From: Paraspadella gotoi
Lineage: Eukaryota > Chaetognatha
Length of the DNA stretch: 64,000 nucleotides
NCBI GenBank assembly: GCA_051294375.1
Contig: CM119267.1
Location: 22,507,486 to 22,571,485 of the forward strand
Direction of reading: 5' to 3'
Below the pieces are notes generated by a model that saw nothing but the letters and a program-made list of their open reading frames with translations, made no database searches and was not told the DNA's origin. Of the stretch, positions 10,850-22,500 are shown piece after piece (position 1 is the stretch's first letter; every line of letters begins with the position of its first letter). A program made the position numbers and the translations under genes.

Positions 10850-11965
10850 GGATGAGAGATTCCGGTCGAGAAACTCGATCTTTCGAAGGCGTTTCGAATC
10901 GGTTGTGATGTCGACGAACGTATTCGCATCATTCCCTTCCTGCGTTCGACCGCGAATAACGAAAACGAGTTTCCGCGGGCGAAGAAAAAACTTTTTTGTG
11001 TTTTGGCCGCGACGCGCCCTCGTCCGGCCCGAGAGACAACGGAAGAAGGCGTGGTCTCGATGCAGTTTTTTCCAAAAGGCTTTGCACCTGTTCGCGATTT
11101 CGAAAAGAAGAAACTCGACCGTCTCCTGTGATAGCGCAGTCGTCCGCGGTGAGCTTGATGAGGAAGCGCTTCCGCTTGAAAGGAGAGCTTCCGCAGTTTG
11201 GCCCAGCAGAAGGTGATGATCTGGCTTCGTGGTTGTTAGATCGAGAATGCCGAGTGAGCGATGGCCTTTGAACGCGGCGACTCCCTTTGACCTCTTTGGA
11301 CGGGTATGCCTGGCAAGATATTCCTTGGTGCGGGCGTCGTGCCAATTCGCACGACCGCCGTAGAGGTGGGCGATCCTGCGCAGCGATGTCGAGGAGATGA
11401 AAGTCGGCGGCGGCGCGGCGGTTGGCCGGCGTGAATTCCGATGATAGTCCATCACCTTCTTCTTCGAACTCACCGACTGTTTGGCGTGAGAGCGAAGGTG
11501 AGAGGTAAGCTGTGGTCCTGATAATGTTCCGCGGCGAAGTCGCCGATCTCCGCCTGCACCACAACGAGGCGAAGAAGGGCGCCGGTGTTATCGTTGCAAG
11601 GCCAGCCCGACCCTCGGCCAGATCGCGCTTGATCTGCAGGGCGAACAGGTAACGCGTGTCTCTTCCTCCAGCTGAGCCGGGTCAGGCGTGTAGAAATTTA
11701 CGGAGAAGCGGAAAAGGGAAGAGGTTTCAAAGCCGCCGCCCCGGTCGAGCAACGGCGTCTGTTTGAAGAATGGGCCTTGTCCCGTCCAGCCAGCGTTCGG
11801 GCCGCGCTTTCGTCCAGAAACTCCAGCCCGAAATAGTCGTACTCGAGCAGGTTGAGGTGGCGGACGACTTGGGCGAAAAGGTCTTGCCCGACGCCTTGAC
11901 GGGCACCTGGAAGGTGGTGCTTCGGTCGTCGAAGCAGCGCCACGCGAAACACGTGAGGAAATTTC
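10850..11965 (-). CDS. FARP: FERM-domain protein, FARP/Cdep-like, broken by frameshifts (copy 1)
   Basis: FARP proteins are membrane-associated FERM and RhoGEF proteins that link surface receptors to Rac/Rho and the actin skeleton. Reading down the minus strand and changing frame, an almost complete FERM domain is visible. The N-lobe has VRHLNLLEYDYFGLEF (about 11870-11815), then FSVNFYTPDPAQLEEE (11706-11659). The middle lobe has AEIGDF (near 11550) and ADFHLLDIA (11407-11381). The C-lobe has FCWAKLRKLSF, FKRKRFLIKL (11180-11151) and CKAFWKK (about 11090-11067). The RFRYS and RTQ words that follow the FERM C-lobe in FARP, FRMD7 and band 4.1 proteins lie near 10950. FKRKRFLIKL favours FARP/FRMD7 over other FERM families. 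The whole domain lies in one 1.1-kb stretch with no room for introns. About a dozen single-base insertions or deletions break the frame, yet I see no in-frame stop within the matched pieces. RhoGEF and PH domains were not found. Confidence 0.85.
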
Positions 11966-12600
11966 TCGCGGCGGACGCGCGTCGCTGGCGGCGTTTGATT
12001 GCGAACGGAGAAGGACTGGGTGATGGAAGGGAGGGCGCGCCGGACGGGGGCGTGGAATGCATGGTTCTTTATTTTTTTTGGGGGGGGCTGGGGTGGGGCG
12101 GGGAATGGGTGGGTGTGAGGGGAGATGGAGATGGGAAATTCTAACGAGCGTCGAAGGTCTCGAGGGAAAAGAGAGAAGAGACACGAGCCAAAGATTTTCT
12201 TTTTTTTTCTAATTTTTTTTTTTCTTTCATTCAATTTTTTTTCTCTCGCTTTTTCCTTTTTCATCTTTCTCGCGTTCGCAGTTCGATCCAACATTCTTGC
12301 TTACAACATAATCGTGCGATCGAAAAGTCACGTTTTTCTGTCTCTCTCTTCTCACTCTCTCTCAATCTCTGTCGCTCTGTCGCCATTCGACGGATTTTCG
12401 TACATATTTTGTTTTTCGTTATTATTTTCCTTTTCTCCTTATTTCGTATACAGGGACAACGAATATTTTTCTTTTTTTATTTTCTTTTTTTTATGTCGCA
12501 GATTTTTGCAATTCCGGAATTTTTTCTTTCTTTTTTTTTTTCTTTTTCTTTTTTTCCCTTTTCCATCGACGCGGTTGAAGTTGACTTATAACGGAGGGAA
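11966..12600. other. Sequence upstream of the FERM gene
   Basis: On the minus strand an in-frame ATG at 12062-12060 lies about 100 bases before the recognisable FERM domain; it could be the start, or the exon could continue from further upstream. Beyond it are a G-run (12080-12086) and a T-rich tract (12195-12570). No promoter motif is convincing. Twin at 29812-30446. Confidence 0.35.
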
Positions 12601-12870
12601 AATCCCCGGAGTCAAGGCCGACGCAACATAGTAAGCTTTTATTGTTTTCCGCTTTTTTTTTTGTCCTCTGTCTCTGTCTCTCTTCTCCTTTTTCTCTCTC
12701 ATCTCCGGTCGTCGTTATTTTCTCTCTCTCTCTTTTTTGTTTGTTTTCCTTTTTTTCTTTTTTTTTCGTTTGGTTTTTATTTTTCCGCACTATTTCCTTC
12801 TATTCTTTCTTCTCTCAACCGGCGGGACGTTTTTGCCCCGGCGCTTTCTTCGTCTCCCCTCCTCTCCTCA

Positions 12871-13101
12871 CTCCTCTCTCTCTCTCTTCTCTCTCTCTCT
12901 CTCATCTCTTCTCTATCTCTCCTCTCTCCTCACTCTCTCTCTCATCTTTCTCTCTCTCTCTCTCTCGTCTCTCTCTCTCTCTCTCTCTGTTAGAGCGAAT
13001 CTCTTCTTCTCTCTACCTTTGGCGCCTCCATCCCTTGCGTAATCTCCTCTCTCTCTCTCTCTTCTCCTCGTTTCTCTCTCTGTCTCTCGTCTCTCTCTCG
13101 C
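12871..13101. repeat. (CT)n microsatellite cluster
   Basis: Imperfect CT repeats broken by short TCTT and TCAT words. Flanking 13130-13480 is GC-rich with several GGGCGTGG words and no assignable gene. Twin at 30717-30947. Confidence 0.95.
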
Positions 13102-13526
13102 AAAACGCTTCTCTACCCGCTAGAGCAGGCTACCCCGCTAACCGCCGCTAACCCCGGCCGATATAAAATTTTCGGTCTCCTTTCATATCGCGCCCGGCGG
13201 CCCCGACATAGGGGGGCGGGAGAGAGAGAGGGGAGGTTTGCCCCCGGGCGGAGAGGGGCCGGCGCGTGGCGGAGAGGGAGAAGAGAAAAAAGTGGAGCGA
13301 AGGTTCCGGTTTCGGCGCCGCAGGAGGGGGCGTGGCCGGCGTCAAAAAACGCCACGCGCAGGCGCTCTCTCGCGGATGAAAGAGGATGAAGGGAAGAGAA
13401 GCGAGGTCGGCGAGGGCGTCGGGGAAGGTCGTCGACGGGCTTTTCGGGGTCGCCGATTAAGACCCGGGGAGAGGATAGAGACGGAGACAACACACGGTTC
13501 CTTCTTGCTCTCTTCGCGCGCATAGA

Positions 13527-14075
13527 GTGGAGAGAAGAGAGAGACAGAGACGGGAGAGGATGTTCTTTCGTCTCATTCGCAGTCAGCTCACGGGCGCCGT
13601 TAAACTCCACGAGGTCTTGTTTTTAGGAATCGGTTTCCATTCCATCTATCACGGCCTCGGAGACGCTCTGCTCTCTCGCTCGCGTCGCTACAAGATTCCG
13701 TGTATCTTCTCTCTCTACGTTCTCTCCGCCGCTCGCTCTCCCTCTTTTCACCTGCTCTTCGAAATCGAAGATGGGGCGGGCCAGAGAGAGAAGAGAGAGA
13801 CGGGGCCGATATTTTGGGTCGAAGAGCGGGCGAATAGAATCTCCAACGGGATTGTTATTGGTTTTTTTTTTGTAAACGTCCGTGAAACTATCGCGTTTGG
13901 CGAAGAGAGGAAAGGTGGGAGAAAAGAAAGGAAAAAAGGGAGGGAAGAACCAAAAATGGAAAAAAAAGGAAACGTAGAAAAGAAAGGAAAAAGGGAGGAC
14001 GGAGAGAAAGGGGAAAAGGGCAAAGGGCGAAAAAGAGGACGGATGACGGCTGGGAGAAAATCGGAGAACATTTGA
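13527..14075 (+). CDS. Open frame of unknown status
   Basis: A 182-codon open frame. Codons 11-70 look protein-like, with hydrophobic runs such as LHEVLFLGIGFHSIYH, while the ends translate GA-rich simple sequence. An opposing minus-strand frame (13113-13610) is also open. No family recognised; probably fortuitous. Twin at 31373-31921. Confidence 0.15.
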   Translation: MERRERQRRERMFFRLIRSQLTGAVKLHEVLFLGIGFHSIYHGLGDALLSRSRRYKIPCIFSLYVLSAARSPSFHLLFEIEDGAGQREKRETGPIFWVEERANRISNGIVIGFFFVNVRETIAFGEERKGGRKERKKGREEPKMEKKGNVEKKGKREDGEKGEKGKGRKRGRMTAGRKSENI

Positions 14076-15080
14076 TTAAGAAAGTGTAGAAGTTTGAGTA
14101 GACATCCTTCGTTGGAAACGATTACAGTTTCCGGGATTTCGCTTTGTTTTTTCCCTGTTTTTCCAGTTACTGTTGTTGTTTACCTGGTGATCTTCCGGCT
14201 AATTCGAGCGCTAATTGGTTTTAAATTCCCGCGGTGGTAAGTTGTTAGTTTAGTTTTGTTTACATTCAACTCTTGGTTCAATTTCGTAAATGGGAGATGG
14301 CGATGAACTTTGTTGACCTAAAATTTTGGGTAAAAAAAAAAAGTAATGAGTTTATATTTATTAATATAAGTTATTAACGATCAAAGTGAACGTCATTTAA
14401 ATTCTTTGTTGTTGTTCGAAATAAAGGTTTTTTAAAAATTTTCTCCCCTTAAATTAACAGAGATTCCGTCGGCGCGCGGTGGGCGTGGCCCTCTGTCTTT
14501 CCCAGCCTTTTTCCGGAGTTATGCTCGCAACCTGAAAAAAAAAAAAAAAAAAACGATGGGGGGGTGGGAAGAGACGCTAAAAGCGTAAAAGAAAAAAAAA
14601 AAAAGAAAGATGGCGTCGAGAGAGGAAAAAAAAAGAGTGCGCTGGGAATGAGAAAATATAAAACAAATGGCGCAAGAACAACCAACCAAAAATAAAAAAA
14701 GTAACGGAAAATAGAAGACAAAATAATGGAGAAATAAAATAAGGGGTTCAAATTAAAAAAAAATATGGACTTTACCCATAAACAAAATTGGGACAAAAAA
14801 CAAACAAACAAAAAACCACAAAGAAACTTAAATGAGTCGAATGAAAAGGCATCAAAGAGTGTCAATTAAGACAATGAAATAAAAACCCAAATGAAAAAGA
14901 AAAATGGAAGTCCAGAAAGAGAAAAAGAAACAAAAATTTTAGCACAGAAAAGATAAAAAGGAAAAAGAAAAGAAAAGAAAAGAAAAAGAAAAAAGCGAGT
15001 GTCATGAAGTCCGTTATGTTGAAAAAAACATTTTTTTTTTGGACGGAACTTTCTTTTCCGAACCAAGAAGGAAAGGAAAG
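14076..15080. other. A-rich non-coding stretch
   Basis: Non-coding sequence with poly-A runs (14534-14553 and others) and AAAG/AAAAG simple repeats from about 14590 to 15000. No gene seen. Twin at 31922-32926. Confidence 0.55.
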
Positions 15081-15108
15081 TGAGAGAGAGGAGAGAGAGA
15101 GAGAGAGA

Positions 15109-15168
<60 letters not shown>

Positions 15169-15178
15169 AGAGGAGAGA
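15081..15178. repeat. (GA)n microsatellite
   Basis: Nearly pure GA repeat, twin at 32927-33024. It produces spurious arginine/glutamate frames on one strand and serine/leucine frames on the other. Confidence 0.97.
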
Positions 15179-15678
15179 ACGAACTATAGAGTTTTCCGCC
15201 GCCGGGGGCGATAATGACCGTCTTGTCCACTCTTTATGTCTTTCTGATGTGGTATCTGAAGCGGCCGCCAAGGGGCACCGAGAAGGAAGGCGTGGAGGTC
15301 GAGGCTCGCCAAAACGGGCACGTTTCACTAATCTCCTCGTTCAAAACTCGGTCCACGCTCGCAACGTAAAAAAATCGCTCGCTATATCCAGTTGTATCTG
15401 TTCTCCTTAATGGAGCCTGACTCACTTGCGCAAAAACTAAAAATAATTATTTAACTTTTCTAGTTTAAGTTTTCCAGTGATCAATGGCGCTTTTTTTCCT
15501 CATAATTGTTTTCCTCTGCTTTACCAGCACTCGAATGGAAATTCACAAATGCTTCACTTCAACATTCGTATTTTAATAAATCAGAACCCCCTCAGACTCC
15601 TCTGTCTCTATAATTCGTCCTCGCTCTTTTTCCTCGATCTCTCTTTTCCTGTCCTCTGCCTTCTATTTCTTTTCCACA

Positions 15679-15835
15679 CACCCTCTCTCTCTCTCTCAAT
15701 CTCGTCTCTCTCTCTCTCCATCTCCGTCATCTCTCCCCTCCTCGCTCTCTCTCTCTCTCCTCTGATCCCTCTCTCTCTCTCTCTCTTTTCTCTCAAAACA
15801 TCTAAAAACCTCTCTCGTCTCTCTCTCCTCTTTTT
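15679..15835. repeat. (CT)n microsatellite
   Basis: Interrupted CT tract close to the right end of the perfectly duplicated block. Twin at 33525-33681. Confidence 0.95.
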
Positions 15836-16418
15836 TGCCTCAATTTGGCTCGTTTATTTTATTCGCTGGAAATGTTTTTTTTTTTTTTACTTATATCACG
15901 CTCAGCCATTTTTTTCCCCTGCGCTTTAAGGCTTTAAGCCGGTTGTTTTTTGTTATTGATATTTTCTTCATTTCTTTTTCCGCTGTTTGGAGTTTACTAT
16001 CGCCTCAGAAGCAGAGAGCGCGCTACAGTTTGAATCTAAATCCGGGTTGAGTCAACGCATATTCGCATCTTTACATCGGGAGATTCCGCGTTCGTCGAGG
16101 CCTGAATTTTGGAAACGAAATTCTCCGATTTTTTTTTCCCTCGCCTCGAGAAAAAAAACAATTAGGGCAATAAAAAGTTTTATGATTTTAATTTTGGCGT
16201 TTTGAATTTATGTGGCTTTTTCGGTGATATTTTCCATCTTTTGGCAGATTGAGATACTGAAGAGAGAAAGAAGAAAATAAAGAGAGAGACGAGAGTGAGT
16301 AATTTTCGAGAGAGCCAGGAAAAGTGTCGAGAGAAATTGATAATAGGAAAGAAACAGTGCATGAGAGCAACACCCGTCCTGTTGGCGAAGGCCAAGAGCG
16401 TCCCCGTTCGTCTCGTTG

Positions 16419-16419
<1 letters not shown>

Positions 16420-16451
<32 letters not shown>

Positions 16452-16460
16452 CTCTCATCT

Positions 16461-16492
<32 letters not shown>

Positions 16493-16508
16493 CTCTCCTC
16501 TCGTCTCT
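16420..16508. repeat. (CT)n microsatellite
   Basis: CT tract in the noisy region; the matching tract at 34246-34336 differs in length and interruptions. Confidence 0.95.
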
Positions 16509-16756
16509 CATTTCCGACCTTTATTTGGCGCGAGATTTTATTTATTTTTATTTTCGTCTTTATTTATATTCATTTATTTTCTCACGTCTCCGCTTGCCAT
16601 GGTGTTTACGCGATCGGCGCTGCGCGGCCGGAGGGGCGTGAGGCGGCTGGAGCGCGGCGGAAGGGCAGTTATTTCTCTGCCGACGCGGGGCGGATCGTTC
16701 CATCGCGTCGCGAGAGAACGCTGATTCGAGCCGGCGCGCGCGTGCGAAAACCGGGG

Positions 16757-17056
16757 AGAGAGAGAGAATGACGATAGAGAGCAGAAGAGAAGATGAGAGA
16801 GAGAGAGAGAGATGAGAGGAGAGAGAGAGAGAGGAGAGAGAAGAATAGAGAGATGAGAGAGAGAGAGAAGAGAGAGATGAATGAAATGTTGAGAGGACTG
16901 TGATAAGAACCAAGAGCGGAACGGAGTGAAAGCTTCTAGGGGTAAGAGAAGAAAGGAAAAAAATTGCAAGATTGGCTCAGAAAGAGAGAGAGAGAGAGAG
17001 ACCGAGAGAGAGGAGAGAGAGAGAGAGAGAGATAGAGGAGAGAGAGAGAGAGAGAT
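16757..17056. repeat. GA-rich tracts in two blocks
   Basis: GA repeats at 16757-16885 and 16982-17056, separated by about 95 bases of unique sequence. Counterpart at 34574-34862. Confidence 0.93.
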
Positions 17057-17381
17057 AGCATTGACAGAGTGAGAAGGGAGCGTCGCCCAATTTTCCCGAG
17101 ACAGGTTTCAAAGGTTTAAAAAAAAAAGAGGTTGTCGCAAAAGGTTCGCGGCGAAAAAGGCCCTACCAAAAAAAACGAGTGGGCGTGGCTCGATGGAGGA
17201 GCGACGACCGGAAATGGTGGGACGGCTGAAAAAAAAGAGCAATGGGAGGAAAGAAGAAAAAATTGAAAAAAATCGAAGGACAAATCAGGAGAAAAAATCG
17301 AAAAATTTGAAAAAACAAATTAGAATGTTTAATGAAAAAGAAAAACAAGTCCATTCAAGTTGTGCGACAAAGTGACTTTTT

Positions 17382-17586
17382 GATATAAATGATATATGGG
17401 AGTAAATAAACAAGGACTGTGAGAGAGTCTTGATTGAAAGCTTGCAGGGACCTGCCATGTCATTTATCTTGTAAGAGTGATGGAGGCCTTAAACCACCAA
17501 AGGCCTGTCCACAAGTCAGGGGCAAGATAGCTTATTGTATTTAAATTGATTGCGATAAACTTTTTATATTGGTTGTTTTGTACCCA
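17382..17586 (+). mobile_element. Dispersed short element, copy 2
   Basis: Same element as at 1096-1286, in the same flanking context, so it is a copy by block duplication rather than by separate insertion. It differs from copy 1 by small indels. Confidence 0.65.
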
Positions 17587-17993
17587 AAGATAATCACGTG
17601 ACTACTACAATTATGAAACATGACTGTTATTGGACCACGATATTTTTGACATGGACCAAGAAGCATCTTATGGCTAAACCACTTATTTTTACCAAGTGTA
17701 AAACACAATAAAAATATAGTAAACTCTCTCGTTTACAAACGACGTTAGCTGCCATGAAGGACAGACAGAGAAACGAGCAAAAAAAACCGACCGATCGAAA
17801 AAAGACTAAGAGTGTTGCTGCCCGCGAGTACTCTGCGGCCGCGGACTAAAAAACCTGTGCTGAAAAAAAATAGAAATAGATGGGTTTCTTTTTTTTTTTC
17901 GGTTACGACTAAATTTTTTGGAAAAGTCGCTTCAGTCTCTTTCTCCTATATTGCTGAAGAGTGAGCACAGGCGACGACGGGAATAACTGAGAC

Positions 17994-18182
17994 AGAGAGA
18001 GAGAGAGAGAGAGATACGTCGAGTAAGCGATTCCCGGGAAAGGGACAAGCGTGCGGGCGAAGTTGGAGTAACTGAGGAGAGAGAGAGAACGAGAGAGAGA
18101 GAGCCGACGCAGAACCGAGAGAGAGCAGAGACGAGAGAGACGAGAGAACAGAAGGAGAGAGAGACTGAGAGAGAGAGAAAGC
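17994..18182. repeat. GA-rich microsatellite
   Basis: GA repeats interrupted by about 60 bases of unique sequence. The N gap at 1660 falls at the equivalent position of the first copy. Confidence 0.93.
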
Positions 18183-19047
18183 ACGAGAACACGTTTTTTC
18201 GCGCGGGACATCCATTGAAGTCGAAATTGGGGCGGGGCGCGTCGGGCGGCGCGTAACCCGATTTGCCGTCGGTCGCGCCGCGCGTTCCGCGTTACAATGA
18301 AGAGGAATTTGTGAGTCCCGTCGGGCGTGAATCGAAGACTCTCGGTGACTAATCCAATTCGAGGCAGAGAATCGGAACCGGAAACGAGGGCGCGCGTGGA
18401 AGGGGGTGGGGGGGGAGTGGAGATTGGGTGAGTCGGATTGGTGAGGAAAGGATGGAAATAGGACGGCTGTTGTTGTTGTCGTCGTGGTTACCGGGTCCGT
18501 TATCATTGGGATATCCTTTCTTGGATTAACTTGAAGCAGAATAATTTGTGGTTCGTTTCAAATGAGATTTGAGTTCTTCAATCTGATTTACATATTGTAG
18601 CGATTTAGATTATTTCTTATATATTTTGTTTCGGTTTACTTAGAAGTTTTGTTCCATTATTTTAGGGATATTTTTAATAAGGTTTAATAATAATCGTATT
18701 TTCCAAACGATATTTTGATATTTCATGGTAGTTTTACAAATGTATAATATAAAATGTAAAATACAAAATTTTGGGGGGCTTTTTACGACATGACGTTGAT
18801 ATTGTTAACGCTTTAGTTTTGTGCCTTTACTGTGGTTATACGCTCGGGTCATCACTGGGATGAAAAGAGTTTGTTTTTGTTATTTTTGGTTCGTTGCCAT
18901 CGTTTATTTCCGAACGAGAATCACGGAGTTTATTGTTGTTGTTGTTTTGGCCTTTGGGAGGCGTTGTTGTTATATATCGAGGTTGATGAGAATGAAGATG
19001 AGGTCCTTGCCCTCGTGGCCAATGTTCACTGAGCTTTTGTTGTTATC

Positions 19048-19395
19048 TCATCTTATTCTCATATCATTTCAACTTATATTATCTCATCTCATTATTTTAT
19101 CATTTCATCTCATCTCATCTCATCTCCATCTCCTCTTATATAATCTCATCCTATTCTCATCTCATCTCATCTCATTCTTTTCTAATGTCATCTTATATCA
19201 TCTCATCTTATTCTCATATCATTTTAACTTATAATTATATCATCACATTCTCATCTCAGTTCATCTTATCTCAACTCATCTCATTCTTTTATCATTTCAT
19301 ATCATCTCATCTCCGTCTCTTCTAATATCATCTAATCTTATTCTCATCTTATTCTCATCTTATTCTCATCTCATCTCATCTCATCTCATCCCCTT
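19048..19395 (+). repeat. TCTCA/TCTTATTC pentamer-type satellite, copy 1
   Basis: Degenerate tandem repeat built on TCTCA with interspersed TTATTC words. It corresponds to 36806-37488, where two insertions have doubled its length; this copy represents the empty sites. Confidence 0.9.
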
Positions 19396-19505
19396 TCAGG
19401 TGACCTTTTTAATTAGGGAACGGCGAAAAATGCGGCCTAACGAAGGAAAGAGATTAAGTAGCGTGACGGACCTGACCCGAACTCGGGACACGAGAGGCGG
19501 ACCAA

Positions 19506-19530
19506 NNNNNNNNNNNNNNNNNNNNNNNNN
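19506..19530. other. Assembly gap, 25 N
   Basis: 25 N between contigs two and three. The sequence right after it is identical to the sequence after the gap at 1660-1684. Confidence 0.99.
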
Positions 19531-22500
19531 AAAGAGAGAAAGATAAGTGCGAGGGGGGCCGTCGTGGAGCCGATTGTAAGTCATGCCTTCAAGAGTGGAG
19601 GAACTGGGGAACCGACTCTCATCAGATCGGAGATTCCATCGATGGAAACCAAGAAAATTGGACTGCGAAGCGCGCGAGCGTTTCGGCGCGGACGGCGCCG
19701 TGGTGGCCTTCGACGCCATCAGGCCCCTTCGGACGGCTCTTTTCGATCTCGCATCAAAGAGTATCGGATCCGCAGAGAAGCGAGGGTCACCGACGGACGA
19801 GCCCATCGAAGAAAACGAGGTCATCTTAGAGGTGAGGTCCTAACAAATACGGGCCGCGGACAGGTGAACAAGTGGTCGTTTCACGTGCGAGGGCTTCAGC
19901 GAGAAGAGTTTGGCAACATTTGGGACAAGAGTGAACGACGTCCGGTCACGGATCCTTGTTGGGTGGAGGGTTTCTGTCGAAGGTTCGCCCATGAACCGTT
20001 GGTGGAGTCGACGGGACAGTTCGCACGGGACGGCACACCTTTAGATTTATTCTTTTCAAGTTTTCTGGAGGAGAGAATCCGATGCCCGGCCTGTTTGAGT
20101 CCGCGGGCATTTCTTAGGCGATCTTAACGTGGAATAATGCCTCTGTTGACGACTCTTGAAGACGCAACGTCGCAGTAACTGACACGGATAATCGCGTGGT
20201 TCCGCGGACGTAGGCATTATGACGTACGCCGCTCGGGCGGATGTCGAGGTGCCCGGGCCGGATCGCGGGCGAAACTGCGGAAGCGTTTTCTGGAGTGCAT
20301 CGACGGCGAAGGAATTTTCGATTTCTTCACCGCCAATGGCATCGTCGGTCCTCCTCCGTTGGAGAAGATTCCGCCGTCCATGCGGGCGAGACGGTCGTCA
20401 GGAAGAGACATCGGTTAAGTCGTAAAGTTCTGAGAAGGTCAGGAAAAAATAAGGGGAAAAAATCGGGTAACTTTTGACCTGAAAAAACTTTGGTAATCTT
20501 AAATAATCAATTTAATGTTCACATCGCGTGATTTAGCAAAAAAATTAAAATGTACGCAGATTCATCGGTAAACGAAAATGACCAAACTTTTGCCGCGTCA
20601 TCTACTTTCCTTCTCTTCCACCTCCAAAAACATCCTTACCTTTACGATGGCTCCGAGACGAAAATCGACTCGGACGACAGCGTCCCTCGTAATTCGATTT
20701 GCAATGGCGACAAAATTCAAAACAACATCGTAGATGAAAGAATTGGAACGCGGTGACTGCGATGGACAATCGCAGCGCGCGGCACCAGCTCAAGAAAAAA
20801 GAACAGGATACGACGGAGGCAGACATTAGGAAGGAGGCGATTGAGACTCGCGTCTTAAACTGTCGTCGTCTTACGATTCCCGCTCTCTTATGTTCCGCCT
20901 CCTTCTTTATTCTTTGTAGTCCAACGAAATTGAGAAATTAACCCGTCAAAAAACGTCGCGAGGGCGAACGCGAGAGGCGCCTTCGTCTGGAGTCGGGGAA
21001 GACCACACGGAGGCGGACAAACAGAACAAAAGCTCGTCATGTTCTAATAGTAATATTAATTAAGCTATTAACTAAGTAATAATAATGTATTACTATTATT
21101 AGTAATGCAATAAACGTTTATTAAATTTTTTAAAACAATTCACTCAAACAACAAATCATATCAAAATTAATTACTAAATGGCTAACTACGTTTTTATTTT
21201 ATTTAAATCTTTTTAATTTATTATTATTTATTAAACAATTAACAATTAATTATTTTCTTGGCAGAAAAATTAACAATTTAAAATTTTTTTTAAAATTTTT
21301 TTATAAAGAATATAGAATTAATTTTATAATTGGGTAACACCAATATAAAAATTATTAAATGATTAAATAAACATGATTAAAATTTGAAGTTAACTCCATC
21401 AAGAATTTAAAAAAAAATTTGGGCTTGACTTAGTCTTAGTTAATTTTTTTGGCGTTCATTTTCCTTTTTTCACTTTTTTAGCTTTGATAATACATATTAA
21501 CTTAATAGACCTTAAACCCAAGGTAAGCGTCCGCTTACGTAGCATAATGCTATTGACATTCGGAATAGCCGGCCAAAGAAACAGATTTTTTGGTCAATGT
21601 TCGAATAATGCCTCGAGATTAAACGATTATGCGAAAGCTACGTTTCGCTAAAAATAGATAATCCGACGAAACGTGACATATAATCCAGATTTCTCTGCGT
21701 CATGCGTTTTTCATTTCACTACGATAATAACAACTCCTAATACCGGCACGAAGGCGATCGATGTAGTTCCTACTTACCGCGTACATGGTTTTGGACGAGT
21801 TTTAGTTTCCTAGTTTTAGGGTTTAGAGAGCATTAGCTGGATCAAACTTGATGTGATTTGAAGAATTCAATTCTTTCGTTTATGACGCTTCAGAAAGTCG
21901 CCATTTTAAATGGGGTTTTTTTTCCGAGTAACAATTTGCGTCAAGAGTTGTAATTTAAACGACTTTATTTTATGTCAGACTCATAATCATAAAAAATTCA
22001 AGAAAACCGCGAAATAGCGACCTTTTTATTTCTATCACAACAACAACCACCAACGAGAGCTAAGCCCGTTTCGAATTCCTCGCCAAGGCGCCCTTCGGTG
22101 ACGTCGGCTTGGCGCGAAGAAATGAACAGTCGGTTGGCTCAAAAACGTGACAAACGACGTGTCATTGTTTGTGTCATGTCACCCGGGAGTATGGCGTGGA
22201 CGCCCACTACTTTTTCCTCGGCGGAGAAAAAGGGCGAGAAGAATCGAGGCAAAGCGAAAAGAGAAAGAAAAAGAAAAAAGAAAGGGAGGAGAGGAAGAAA
22301 AAAAAGAAAGAAAGAGGACGAACCGCTTGAATTCGAAACGAGTTGCCAAGAATGCGCCGTGGGCTGCAAAAGAAAATAAAAGGAGAGATGTCTCTTCTCG
22401 CCAAAGGAAGAGGGAGGAATGAGCGGGGTGCGGGGCGAAGGAGTGAGGGAGAAAGGGTCGAATGTTTAAAGACAAGAATCAAATTTTTTTTCACTCCGCG

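Larger units (their letters stand above)
1685..15886. repeat. 14.2-kb duplicated block, first copy
   Basis: Sequence and open frames match 19531-33732 at a constant offset of 17,846 with no difference that I found, on both strands and in every frame. Both copies begin at the same base directly after a 25-N gap. Identity ends inside a homopolymer T run at about 15875-15888. The block holds the frame-broken FERM gene, GC-rich DNA at 6.1-10.8 kb, and several CT and GA tracts. Every feature listed here between 1718 and 15835 has a twin 17,846 bases further on. Confidence 0.93.
15887..19505. repeat. Noisy continuation of the duplication, copy on contig two
   Basis: Collinear with 33733-37593 but with frequent one- to three-base indels starting abruptly at a poly-T run. 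No gene is supported. Contents are CT/GA tracts (16420-16508, 16757-17056, 17994-18182), a dispersed element (17382-17586), GC-rich sequence near 18215-18300, and a TCTCA-type repeat at the end. The abrupt fall from perfect to noisy identity suggests unpolished read sequence added to contig ends. Confidence 0.8.
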
